Shown here one piece after another: positions 53,954 through 61,479 of a stretch of 64,000 bases of DNA. Origin of the DNA: Paraburkholderia flagellata (GTDB lineage Bacteria; Pseudomonadota; Gammaproteobacteria; Burkholderiales; Burkholderiaceae); the NCBI RefSeq assembly GCF_021390645.1, contig NZ_JAJEJT010000003.1, positions 620,001 through 684,000 of the forward strand. The letters are read 5' to 3'. The position numbers were made by a program, and so were the translations under genes. A model generated the notes under the pieces. That model did no database searches. It was not told the origin of the DNA and saw nothing but the letters and a program-made list of their open reading frames with translations. Every line of letters begins with the position of its first letter. The first letter of the stretch is position 1.

Positions 53954-54931
53954 ATGTCGACAAACAGCAAAAATCTGCTCGTCCGAATCGCATTGATCTG
54001 CATTTGCAACTGCCTCGTGAACGCCGGACACGCGCAGGTGGCGCGAATGGAGGTGATCCCGATTCCGTCCGTCACGCTCACCGACCAGGAGTTTCTGAGC
54101 GGCCGCGATGATGGCAAACCTGTCACGGTGGCAGGCGAGCTTCGGCTTCCCCGAAGCGGCACCGATCGGCTTCCTCTCGTCATCATGCTGCATGCGTCCG
54201 GCGGGGTCGGCAGCAGCGTCACGGACTGGGAGGAGTACTTTCTTTCGCTCGGTGTCGCAACTTTTGTGATCGACAGTTTCTCGGGGCGAGGTATCGTCAA
54301 CACGATCAACGATCAATCGCAACTCGGCCGCCTCGCACAGGCTGAGGATGCCTATCGAGCGCTTGCGACGCTTTCGAAGCACCCGAGAATCGACCCGAAC
54401 AGGATCATGCTCATGGGATTCTCGCGTGGGGGGCAGAACGCGCTTTATGCAAGCCTGAGCCGGTTCCAGAGGATGCACGCTCAACCCGGTACCCAGTTCG
54501 CGGCGTTCATCGCGTTCTATCCTGACTGCACCTTCACCTATCTCGAAGACGAGGATGTCGTTGGCAAACCTGTTCGCATTTTCCAGGGGACTGCAGACAA
54601 CTACAATCCAGTCGCTTCATGCCGTGCTTATGTGGAACGTCTGAAGACGAAAGGTAACGACGTCCAGTTGACTGAGTACGCCGGCGCCGGCCACTTCTTC
54701 GACGCGCGAGCGCTCAAGCAACCTCAGCAGCTATCGCAAGCACAAACGACGCGAAACTGCCGGTTTGTCGAGGTTGAAAACGGGCTGCTCGTCAACGCCA
54801 AAACGAGGCAACCCTTTAGTTACAGCGATTCGTGTATTGAGCGCGGGGCAACCATCGTGTACGACGAGAACGCGGCGCCCAAAGCCAAAGCAGCAGTCGG
54901 CGAGATCGTTAGTGCCGTGCTGAAGCCGTAA
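53954..54931 (+). CDS. Exported dienelactone hydrolase-like alpha/beta hydrolase
   Basis: This 325-residue protein has a signal peptide (LLVRIALICICNCLVNAGHAQ) and a hydrolase core: LPLVIMLHASGGVGSSVTDWEEYF, nucleophile Ser in MLMGFSRGGQNALYAS, acid region FQGTADNYNPV and His in YAGAGHFFDARA. The dienelactone hydrolase family normally uses Cys; here the elbow has Ser. AGAGGGA precedes the ATG; a longer in-frame start adds a non-signal-like leader. The C-terminal part has four cysteines (TRNCRF, SDSCIE and others) that may form disulfides in the periplasm. The substrate is unknown. Confidence 0.88.
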   Translation: MSTNSKNLLVRIALICICNCLVNAGHAQVARMEVIPIPSVTLTDQEFLSGRDDGKPVTVAGELRLPRSGTDRLPLVIMLHASGGVGSSVTDWEEYFLSLGVATFVIDSFSGRGIVNTINDQSQLGRLAQAEDAYRALATLSKHPRIDPNRIMLMGFSRGGQNALYASLSRFQRMHAQPGTQFAAFIAFYPDCTFTYLEDEDVVGKPVRIFQGTADNYNPVASCRAYVERLKTKGNDVQLTEYAGAGHFFDARALKQPQQLSQAQTTRNCRFVEVENGLLVNAKTRQPFSYSDSCIERGATIVYDENAAPKAKAAVGEIVSAVLKP

Positions 54932-55039
54932 CGGGTTGCGGGAATACATCGCACTGAAGTGATCGCAACGGATAGCAGGTCTGTCGATGGGCGATCCCGT
55001 CTGGGTGCCGACGGTGTTCTCGAAAGGCTCCTGTCTTGC

Positions 55040-55453
55040 TCAATGGCGTCTTCTGCTCCTTGAGACCGCCATGAGGTCGTGAATCACCTCAATAAGACCC
55101 GCGACCGGCGCCGGTTTTGTCAACAGCGCGTCCCAGAGCGGCTCTGCCTGCGCAGGGGGCACCGCGGCTGTGAGCATCACGACAGGAATGCTGGCCGTGG
55201 CGTTATTTGTCTTGAGACGCCGACAGAAGGCAACCCCGTCGAGCACCGGCATCATCCAGTCGGTAACAATCAGATCCGGGTGTTCGAGGTCCGTCATGCT
55301 GCCGGCCGCCTCCCCGTCCGGTGCAAGGAGGACACGGTAACCTTCTGCCTCCAGCAGTACTTGCAGGGGAGCAAGAATTCTTGCGTCATCGTCAACCAGC
55401 AGGATCGTTTCCACATCTGTGGCCAGATCGGGGATAACTCCAAAACGGCGCAA
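55040..55453 (-). CDS. Single-domain response regulator (CheY-like)
   Basis: This 137-residue protein is a lone receiver: ILLVDDDARILAPLQVLLEAEGY, phospho-Asp 65 in LIVTDWMMPVLDGVAFCRRL, then VVMLTAA and LLTKPAP with the conserved Lys. No ATG fits. A TTG start has GGGAG seven bases upstream and is preferred to an internal GTG that would leave a 124-residue form. There is no adjacent kinase, so it is an orphan receiver or adaptor. It is convergent with the hydrolase gene. Confidence 0.85.
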   Translation of the reverse strand: MRRFGVIPDLATDVETILLVDDDARILAPLQVLLEAEGYRVLLAPDGEAAGSMTDLEHPDLIVTDWMMPVLDGVAFCRRLKTNNATASIPVVMLTAAVPPAQAEPLWDALLTKPAPVAGLIEVIHDLMAVSRSRRRH

Positions 55454-55544
55454 TTACCGCTCCCGGTGGTCACGGCAATGGTCCCTGATCGCTCTGGCCG
55501 GCCCAGGCTCGCCCCCATTTGCACAACAAATAACCGCGTTTATC

Positions 55545-55733
55545 ATGCACCGGTGGTTCGGCTCGCGGAACACGCGTCAACCGTGGCTGCCCCCGGACGC
55601 TCGGGCCCACGAATACGACGAACTCGCCGTCCGCTATGTCGGGACTCAGTTTGCCGATGACTTCGTGGGTATCGAATTGCCTCCTGATGTTGTGCCGTTG
55701 TATCCGTCCCATCGCCTCCCGTTGATTTCCTGA
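55545..55733 (+). CDS. Small open frame, 62 residues, unknown
   Basis: The frame starts MHRWFGSRNTRQPWLPPDA and continues ELAVRYVGTQFADDFVGIELPPDV. Its composition and G/C third positions look coding, but no family is recognised and no good ribosome site is seen. It is divergent from the single-domain response regulator and convergent with the lipoprotein gene. It may be a remnant or a chance frame. Confidence 0.3.
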   Translation: MHRWFGSRNTRQPWLPPDARAHEYDELAVRYVGTQFADDFVGIELPPDVVPLYPSHRLPLIS

Positions 55734-55781
55734 TCCGCTTTGCGTGCCACCTCGCTGCGGAACGCAAACCGCTCAGAGGCT

Positions 55782-56138
55782 TTACCTCGCGCTCAACGGC
55801 GTACTGGGCGCGACCATCACCGATCTGGGTGTATCGACCACGGGCTGGGGCGGCACGCCACATTTGAATACAAGATCGCGCGCATCTTCCTTTGGCCCCA
55901 AACCGCTTTCGAGCCGATCGAATGCGTAGATCACTTGCACAGGTTTGTCAGCGCAAACCTTGCTGGCTACACGGAAACAGGTCCTGCTGCTTTCAAGCAG
56001 ACCGTGGCAATGAACGCCCCAGCCCTCCAGACCATCGGACAATTTGACGACTTCGACATTGTGCGCCGGACCCGTTACCGACGTACAACCGGCGACGAAT
56101 ACCGCGACTACTACGGAAGAGAGAATACGGATCTTCAT
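55782..56138 (-). CDS. Small lipoprotein of unknown function
   Basis: This 118-residue protein has a lipoprotein signal (MKIRILSSVVVAVFVAGC, lipobox VAGC with Cys18). Then come LSDGLEGWGVHCHGLLESSRTCFRVASKVCADKPVQVIYAF and a Pro-rich tail. The paired cysteines (HC...TC, VC...KC) suggest disulfides in the periplasm. No known domain is recognised. Two in-frame starts exist; I chose the second because it gives a standard signal length. Neighbouring genes give no functional clue. Confidence 0.75.
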   Translation of the reverse strand: MKIRILSSVVVAVFVAGCTSVTGPAHNVEVVKLSDGLEGWGVHCHGLLESSRTCFRVASKVCADKPVQVIYAFDRLESGLGPKEDARDLVFKCGVPPQPVVDTPRSVMVAPSTPLSAR

Positions 56139-56482
56139 TAAGTTCAAGCGCAATGATTTCGATGACTGCGTTTCACTTCAGTCACTTTCGGTATCTTGTA
56201 GTGGGACTTGCACCCGCAGGACTGCGCACATGCTGGGTGCACAAAATAGGCGCCCGCTCGAAAGTGGGCTCTAAGGAGAATTCAAATACACCAACCGGCA
56301 GATCTGCTATGTGTTCGCTGCGGCTGCCAGAGGCATATTGCTTCTTCGTGATTGCGCTCGCAATCGTAGAAGTTAGAAAGTGAGAATCAGTACAACACGA
56401 TCATTAAGCCAGGTTTCACATACTCGCTAGTCGACGTTTATTCATCGAGCTACACAACTTCGTACGCCGAATTCTGGCGAGT
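56139..56482. other. 344-bp gene-free region upstream of the lipoprotein gene
   Basis: I find no gene here. The codon pattern of short frames is poor. It contains the nested foldback listed next and a stretch at 56340-56470 that is AT-richer than its surroundings. It presumably holds the lipoprotein promoter (reading left) and the end of the envelope operon. Confidence 0.5.
56183..56266. repeat. 84-bp nested foldback, candidate structured RNA or extragenic element
   Basis: Three arm pairs nest in order. CACTTTCG (56183-56190) pairs with CGAAAGTG (56259-56266). AGTGGG (56199-56204) pairs with CCCGCT (56253-56258) through one G-U. TGCACCC (56209-56215) pairs with GGGTGCA (56235-56241). This is more order than expected by chance in a non-coding gap. 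Possible identities are an untranslated-region structure, a small RNA or an extragenic palindromic element. Confidence 0.45.
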
Positions 56483-57454
56483 TCACCACCGATAACCAAT
56501 GCCAGTCAGGATAACGTCGGTGTCGCGGTCGTAACGCGTCACGACGCGGTTCCATTCGATCCGCGCATCCCATCGCGGGCTGAAGCGATAAGAGCCGGCG
56601 ATCGTGACGATCCCCGAGAATTTGCCGGCACCGGGCCCTGGCGACGCGCTGTTTTCATTCTCGTTGATCGCATAGTAGGCACCCGCCCCGACGCCAAGCG
56701 TCACCTTATCGTCCAGAAACGCGCGCGTGAGCCATAGCTGACTGGTCACGCCATCGCGGCGAGCTATTTTGGTGCTGCCCTCATGCAGATACCCAAGCGT
56801 CCAGTCCACGTTGTTTGTGAGGTTGCGCCGATATTCGATGGCGCCGCCAAATGCGTCCGGCGAACTGGTCGAGTTGACGATGGTCTTGCCGAGATACAGG
56901 GCAACTTCGTTGTTGGTCACTTTCTTCGAAGAACGCGCTGCCCAGTCGCGTGGTCCTGGCACATCGGGTGCGTCCAACTGATAGGCCACGCCAAACATCA
57001 CGCCCGTCGAGTCCGGGCCGCGCTGCACGTGGACACGGTTCAACTGCAATTGCGTGACCCAGCGGTTGGATGCATACCAGGAAGCGCGCACGCTATAGAC
57101 GATTCCCCAACCATGCACATCCGAGTAGCTGCCGCCCTGCTCCACGGTCGTCGTGTCAAAGTAGCGATATGGGCCAAGCCCGGCTTGCAGCACAAACTGC
57201 GGACTGCCTACAGGCACCCTCGCCCAGAACTGGATGACCTGACCGTCCCGGTGATGGTTCGGGATATGTCCTTCGTTGAGCCACGTGAAACTCGTCGCCA
57301 GGGACTTGCCGAGTCCCTCCTGGTAACTGAAGGCCCAGGTATAGGTATTGATGCTGCTGGCGCGCGACCCGCCGCCGAGCAGCGAGAATTCCTGCGCTTG
57401 CGCCGGCGTTATCGTGGCCAACCATAGCAGGACGGCTCCGATTGCCGCGTTCAT
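56483..57454 (-). CDS. Outer-membrane beta-barrel-like protein, last gene of the envelope operon
   Basis: This is a protein of about 323 residues with a signal peptide (MNAAIGAVLLWLATITPAQA). Its strands alternate polar and aromatic residues to a C-terminal Trp (DVILTGIGYRW), as expected for an outer-membrane barrel. Examples are NTYTWAFSYQEGLGKSLATSFTWLNEG and FVLQAGLGPYRYFDTTT. No named family is recognised with certainty; PagP, acyloxyacyl-hydrolase or nucleoside-channel-like barrels are possible. An alternative ATG at 57538 would overlap the outer-membrane factor gene and add 28 residues. Confidence 0.78.
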   Translation of the reverse strand: MNAAIGAVLLWLATITPAQAQEFSLLGGGSRASSINTYTWAFSYQEGLGKSLATSFTWLNEGHIPNHHRDGQVIQFWARVPVGSPQFVLQAGLGPYRYFDTTTVEQGGSYSDVHGWGIVYSVRASWYASNRWVTQLQLNRVHVQRGPDSTGVMFGVAYQLDAPDVPGPRDWAARSSKKVTNNEVALYLGKTIVNSTSSPDAFGGAIEYRRNLTNNVDWTLGYLHEGSTKIARRDGVTSQLWLTRAFLDDKVTLGVGAGAYYAINENENSASPGPGAGKFSGIVTIAGSYRFSPRWDARIEWNRVVTRYDRDTDVILTGIGYRW

Positions 57455-57515
57455 GATGCGTGGCACTGCGAATGAACAGCGGCGCCACCAATCGCGGCCT
57501 CCGGTCCCCGCTCGC

Positions 57516-59006
57516 TTACTGTGCGAAATCGCTTTCATGCGTCGCGATCTTCTGCGGTCTCGCCGCGAGGTTCGCGACAGGAAGGTCCGAGGACGAGACG
57601 ACGCCCGTGTGCGCGCCCGCTTCGCCCGCCTCGCGCCAGTCGCCGCCCAATGCGAGCAGCAGGCCGATACGCTCATTGAGCTGATCGCCGCGTGCGCTGA
57701 CAAGATCGGCCTCCGAAAGCAGCAGCGTTTGCTGGCTTTTCAGCACACCGCGCTCGTCGACCGACCCAATCGAGACGCGCGCCTTCTCCCGAACCAGGAG
57801 CGTGCGGCACTCCTCGACACGCGCCTGCAACTCCGTGATCCGCGCCTTGTAGCTCGTCTCGGCCTGAAGCCCCGCCTCGACTTCGTTCAGCGCCCCCAGC
57901 GCGCTATTGTCATAGGCGACGATTGCGGCCTTTTGCGCCTCGGTATAGTAGTCAGCCTGCGCTTTGAGCTTTCCTCCGGTAAAGATTGGCGCGAGGAATG
58001 AGGCGCTCACGCCCTTGACCGGACTGCTGGAGTCCATGAGCGAAAGCACGTCGCTCCGGATTCCCGTAATCGCGACGTCGATGGAAACGCTGGGCAATCG
58101 CGCCGCCTGCGCGGATTGACGCTGGTCGAACGCCTCAGCAACGCGATGCGACGCGGCGCTAAGGTCGGGCCGGCGCTCGACGAGATTCGCAGGCAAACCC
58201 GCAGGCGGCTCGGCTGGCAACGCCGGCATCGTCGGCTCGGCCTCGATCTCCCCGGCCGGGTAGCGGCCCAGCAGCAATTCCAGCGCTTGCGCGGCCCGGA
58301 CTTTCGCCTGAGTCGCCTTGATGAGCGCATCCTGATTCACCCTCAGCGCGTTTCGCGCTTCCTCCAGCTCCGTTTGCGGGGCGGCGCCAGTAGCCACGCG
58401 ACGACCTTCTATCTCAACGAGTTGCGCCTGAACCTCGACGATCTGCTTCAGCGTCTTTTCGAGCTGCGTGCATTTGATGAGCGAGAACCAGGCCTTGGCG
58501 GTCGTCGCGGCCACGACCCGTTGTGCCCACACATAATCCGCTTGCGTCGCGGCGCGTTCGGATTGCGCCGCTCGCGACTGCGCGCGTATACGCCCCCAGA
58601 GGTCGAGTTCCCAGCTCGCGCCGACAGAAAGGATCTGCGACTCGGATTCACCCAGCCGCCCCCTGGCGCCCGCGGCTGGAAGCAGCCCGCTGCTCTGCAC
58701 GGTCGCCAGCGCCTCGGCTTGCTGCACGCGAATCGCAGCAATCGCCAGATCTCCGTTGTGGTCGATCGCCTCGCGCACGAGCTGGTTCAATTGCGCATCA
58801 TTGAAGCTGGCGAGCCAACCGTCAGCGGGGTCTCCCGGCGTGCTGCCGTTGGTCCACTGGCGTTGACTGTCGAGCGCCGGAACCGCCTGAGCGGCGAGGT
58901 CGGTGGCCTTGGGAGGTGTTTCGAGCGCGCAACCGGTAAGCAATCCAAAATGAATTGCCAGGATAACTGGATAGGTTTTCTTACGAATCAACAACGGCAC
59001 GATCAT
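57516..59006 (-). CDS. Outer-membrane factor of an efflux system, NodT family lipoprotein
   Basis: This is a 496-residue TolC-like protein with a lipoprotein signal (LAIHFGLLTGC, Cys26). There are two OEP repeats: QLNQLVREAIDHNGDLAIAAIRVQQAEAL with SWELDLWGRIRAQSRAA, then LLGRYPAGEIE and RRPDLSAASHRVAEAFDQ with FLAPIFTGGKLKAQ. It forms the outer-membrane duct for an HlyD-type adaptor, encoded directly upstream with a 4-base gap. No MFS or RND pump gene sits in this operon, so the inner-membrane energiser is missing or is the DUF3302 protein; the latter is speculation. Confidence 0.94.
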   Translation of the reverse strand: MIVPLLIRKKTYPVILAIHFGLLTGCALETPPKATDLAAQAVPALDSQRQWTNGSTPGDPADGWLASFNDAQLNQLVREAIDHNGDLAIAAIRVQQAEALATVQSSGLLPAAGARGRLGESESQILSVGASWELDLWGRIRAQSRAAQSERAATQADYVWAQRVVAATTAKAWFSLIKCTQLEKTLKQIVEVQAQLVEIEGRRVATGAAPQTELEEARNALRVNQDALIKATQAKVRAAQALELLLGRYPAGEIEAEPTMPALPAEPPAGLPANLVERRPDLSAASHRVAEAFDQRQSAQAARLPSVSIDVAITGIRSDVLSLMDSSSPVKGVSASFLAPIFTGGKLKAQADYYTEAQKAAIVAYDNSALGALNEVEAGLQAETSYKARITELQARVEECRTLLVREKARVSIGSVDERGVLKSQQTLLLSEADLVSARGDQLNERIGLLLALGGDWREAGEAGAHTGVVSSSDLPVANLAARPQKIATHESDFAQ

Positions 59007-59010
59007 TCCT

Positions 59011-60189
59011 TTAATGCAGCTTGAGGACGAGATAGTTCAGCCTGGAACTCACGCGCAGAAACACCATGCGGATTATCTGGATCGCTTCGCCATGCTGCGT
59101 ATAGATCGCCCCTGCGCCCAGCGCGCCGACCGGGAGGAGCGGCCACTTCGATTTATCGTCCAGTGCAAGCTTGACGGCGAAGCGATTCGGCGTCGCGTCG
59201 ACGGGACCGGTATTGGGAAGCATGCCGCCTTGAGGGAATTGCCCTTGAGACTGCGCCCAGACAATCGAATCCACCTTCGCCTCGAGGATCGCTCCCGGCA
59301 TCGTCGGCAGATACACTTCGGCCACGTCGCCTGGCCGCACGTTGTACAACTCGTTCTGGCCATAGAACGCGATCAGTTCCTGGTCATCCTCAACAAAGCT
59401 GAACGCTGGCGTCAACGGCAAAGGGACGAGCATCGTGCCGACACGAACCTGAAGATTCACGACCCGGCCATCCGCCGGAGCGCGATACACCGTCTGGGAT
59501 AGCTCCCACCTGGCGTTTTCGAGCATGTTCGCGGTTTCTGCGCGGTGTGCCCGCGCGGCAGCGATGGCGGCGAACTCACCCTGGCTTTGCGCCGAAAGCT
59601 TCGCCTTCGCCTCGCCCTCCTCAGCCTGCGCACTCACCAGTTGGCCTTCCAGTTCGCTCTGCCGCGCCAAGGCATCGTCACGGTCGAACTTTGAGCCCGC
59701 CCCGGCGGCAAGCAATGCGTCCTGCTCCTTCAGCCTTTGCCTCGCCAGCGACAACGAGGCTTGCACGGTGCTGACCTTCCCGGCTTCGCGGCGCACGGAT
59801 TGCGTAAGTTGCCGGCTCGAAGCTTCAGCCTCCGCAACGGCTGCGTCGTCGGCATGCAGCCTTCCCTCCAATTGCGCAACGGACAATTCGTACGGAGTGG
59901 GATCGATGCGAAGCAGGACATCGCCTTTACGGTAATGCCGGTTGCCCTCGACCGGAAGCTCGACGATGCGCCCTTTGACCTGCGGCACGACCTGCAGGAC
60001 TTTGCCGACCACCCTCACGTCATGAGTCGATGGCGCTACGACGTTGAGGGAAAGAATAATGGTTGCGAGTGCAATGATCGGCAGCGTAAATGCGATTACC
60101 ATGGAAACGGGGTTCCACGGCAGCCATTTGAACTTGAAGAAGATCAGCCACACGCAGAACGCGTAGACACCCAGAATCAAAACTTCCAT
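59011..60189 (-). CDS. HlyD family membrane-fusion protein (YiaV-like)
   Basis: This 392-residue protein has two N-terminal membrane segments (LILGVYAFCVWLIFFKF and MVIAFTLPIIALATIILSLNVV). A barrel-lipoyl half-motif follows (VVGKVLQVVPQVKGRIVELPVEGNRHYRKGDVLLRIDPTPYE), then a coiled coil of about 130 residues and the second half-motif (YRAPADGRVVNLQVRVGTMLV). The two-helix start and the preceding DUF3302 gene match the E. coli yiaV-yiaW pair. Its ATG directly abuts the DUF3302 stop. It bridges inner membrane and outer-membrane factor, possibly for aromatic acids or other small toxic compounds. Confidence 0.93.
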   Translation of the reverse strand: MEVLILGVYAFCVWLIFFKFKWLPWNPVSMVIAFTLPIIALATIILSLNVVAPSTHDVRVVGKVLQVVPQVKGRIVELPVEGNRHYRKGDVLLRIDPTPYELSVAQLEGRLHADDAAVAEAEASSRQLTQSVRREAGKVSTVQASLSLARQRLKEQDALLAAGAGSKFDRDDALARQSELEGQLVSAQAEEGEAKAKLSAQSQGEFAAIAAARAHRAETANMLENARWELSQTVYRAPADGRVVNLQVRVGTMLVPLPLTPAFSFVEDDQELIAFYGQNELYNVRPGDVAEVYLPTMPGAILEAKVDSIVWAQSQGQFPQGGMLPNTGPVDATPNRFAVKLALDDKSKWPLLPVGALGAGAIYTQHGEAIQIIRMVFLRVSSRLNYLVLKLH

Positions 60190-60675
60190 CTAAACCTTGT
60201 CCTTCTCGTTGGCGGCTGCGCAAACTTGCTCGTGCGCGTGACCCGCCGTTGTCTGAGCATCTGTATCTTCCGGTGGCAGCTTGTCGGTGCCGTAGGCCGC
60301 CCGGTAAAAAACCGGCTTGGTGTGCGCCCATAGCCATGCCAATGGCCACAAAAGTCCGCCAAAGAACAGTGACAGCAGGCACAGCGCGTGGATCGCCTCC
60401 ATTTGCGGATGCTGCTTCTTCCTCGCAACTCTTTCCGGCAAGATATGGAGAATCCAGAAGACGTAAATACCCGCAACTGGTACGACGGCGAGAACCACCC
60501 ACGACATGAAATCGGCGGCATGTTCGAGGGTCCCTCGCGAAACCGCGGCGAATGTTGGCGAACTCAGTGCCAGAAGCGCGCCGCTAGCCGCCAGATACCG
60601 GCCAGACCGAGCCAAAGCGTTAGCGATACGCGGATGCCCAGCCATACATGCCATTTGCTTCGCTTCGAATTTCAT
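60190..60675 (-). CDS. DUF3302 inner-membrane protein (YiaW-like)
   Basis: This is a 161-residue protein. Residues about 21-42 may be a signal or first helix (GRYLAASGALLALSSPTFA). Then come FMSWVVLAVVPVAGIYVFWILHILPERVARKKQHPQMEAIHALCLLSLFFGGLLWPLAWLWAHTKPV, the two-helix core of DUF3302. E. coli YiaW is shorter and lacks the N-terminal extension. DUF3302 genes precede HlyD-type genes in many proteobacteria, and the function is unknown. The start overlaps the upstream gene stop by ATGA. Confidence 0.88.
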   Translation of the reverse strand: MKFEAKQMACMAGHPRIANALARSGRYLAASGALLALSSPTFAAVSRGTLEHAADFMSWVVLAVVPVAGIYVFWILHILPERVARKKQHPQMEAIHALCLLSLFFGGLLWPLAWLWAHTKPVFYRAAYGTDKLPPEDTDAQTTAGHAHEQVCAAANEKDKV

Positions 60676-61262
60676 GGCGTCTGCGGCTGCGAGAGGGGTT
60701 GATAGCTGAGGCGATCCTGGCCGCAATCCGGGTAGCGTCCAATGCACCGGTTCGACACAGAGCCCGTGAATACCATCATCGGCACCGCCTCTTTCATGCC
60801 CAGCGCGATTGTCATCACCCCCGCGCTTTCGAGGTTGCTCAGCACAGGGTCGATTCTTACGCCCCCTGTTGGTGTCGCTGTTGAACGACTGCCAATTTCC
60901 CGGCGCGAGGCCTGGGCGTCCATGCCTTGCGCCTGATCTGTATAGAGCAGGTCATATTTGCCCGGCAAGGTGCCGCCATGTTCTCGAGGCCGCGCTACCT
61001 CCATATAGAAGCCGAATCCATAGCCTGCATTCGGGGAGATGCGCGCCCATCCGTCAGTGGGAATCGCTTGCGCATGCGCTTGCCCGGCGCCAGCCACGGC
61101 CAACGTCAGTGTGAGTTGATGCGCGGCGGCGCGAATCGTGCCGCTCCACCGCGCGAGATTCCATTGCCGTAACTGGCTGCAAGCGTGGCGGACGCTCGAC
61201 AGGAGCGCGGCGAGCCAGGCGGTTCGCCCTCGCGAAGCCGCTGAATGATCGTTCCCGTTCAT
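60672..61262 (-). CDS. Unknown exported protein, first gene of the envelope operon
   Basis: This 196-residue protein has a basic N-terminus and a late hydrophobic stretch (LTLTLAVAGAGQAHAQA at about 51-66) that looks like a long signal peptide. A region without recognised domain follows (WARISPNAGYGFGFYMEVARP, YDLLYTDQAQGMDAQASRREIG). The region has two C-terminal cysteines in SNRCIGRYPDCGQD. Mature length is about 130 residues. GGAAGGGAA lies upstream of the ATG. Coupling to DUF3302 by ATGA and the shared strand argue that it is a true part of the efflux operon, perhaps a periplasmic accessory. Confidence 0.78.
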   Translation of the reverse strand: MNGNDHSAASRGRTAWLAALLSSVRHACSQLRQWNLARWSGTIRAAAHQLTLTLAVAGAGQAHAQAIPTDGWARISPNAGYGFGFYMEVARPREHGGTLPGKYDLLYTDQAQGMDAQASRREIGSRSTATPTGGVRIDPVLSNLESAGVMTIALGMKEAVPMMVFTGSVSNRCIGRYPDCGQDRLSYQPLSQPQTP

Positions 61263-61285
61263 CTATGTCGTTCCCTTCCGTTGGG

Positions 61286-61314
61286 ACACACATCGCGAAC
61301 TGCAATATGTGTGT
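61286..61314. promoter_or_regulatory. ACACACAT-N13-ATGTGTGT inverted repeat upstream of the envelope operon
   Basis: A perfect 8-bp inverted repeat with a 13-base centre lies 24 bases upstream of the first gene of the efflux operon. Its place between the presumed promoter and the ribosome site suggests a repressor site or a leader hairpin. Confidence 0.45.
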
Positions 61315-61363
61315 TGTCAGTCGTTCCATCAGGTCGGTAAATTACGCGCCGCGGCACATCGTC

Positions 61364-61417
61364 GCTATCACAGGAATCAGAAAATGCGAGCGTGTCATTT
61401 CTGATTCCTGTGATAGC
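61364..61417. promoter_or_regulatory. Perfect 20-bp inverted repeat in the divergent efflux/EAL promoter region
   Basis: GCTATCACAGGAATCAGAAA (61364-61383) is repeated inverted at 61398-61417 with no mismatch and a 14-base spacer. It lies about 100 bases from the efflux operon start and 63 bases from the EAL-protein start, so it is not a terminator. The arms contain CAGGAATC, a word that recurs as direct repeats ahead of the LuxR-type regulator gene at 62509. Confidence 0.7.
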
Positions 61418-61479
61418 CCGGACGATGGGCGCGCCCTATTCTCGTCATGAGATGGAATTCCACACAGGGGAGACGGGGA

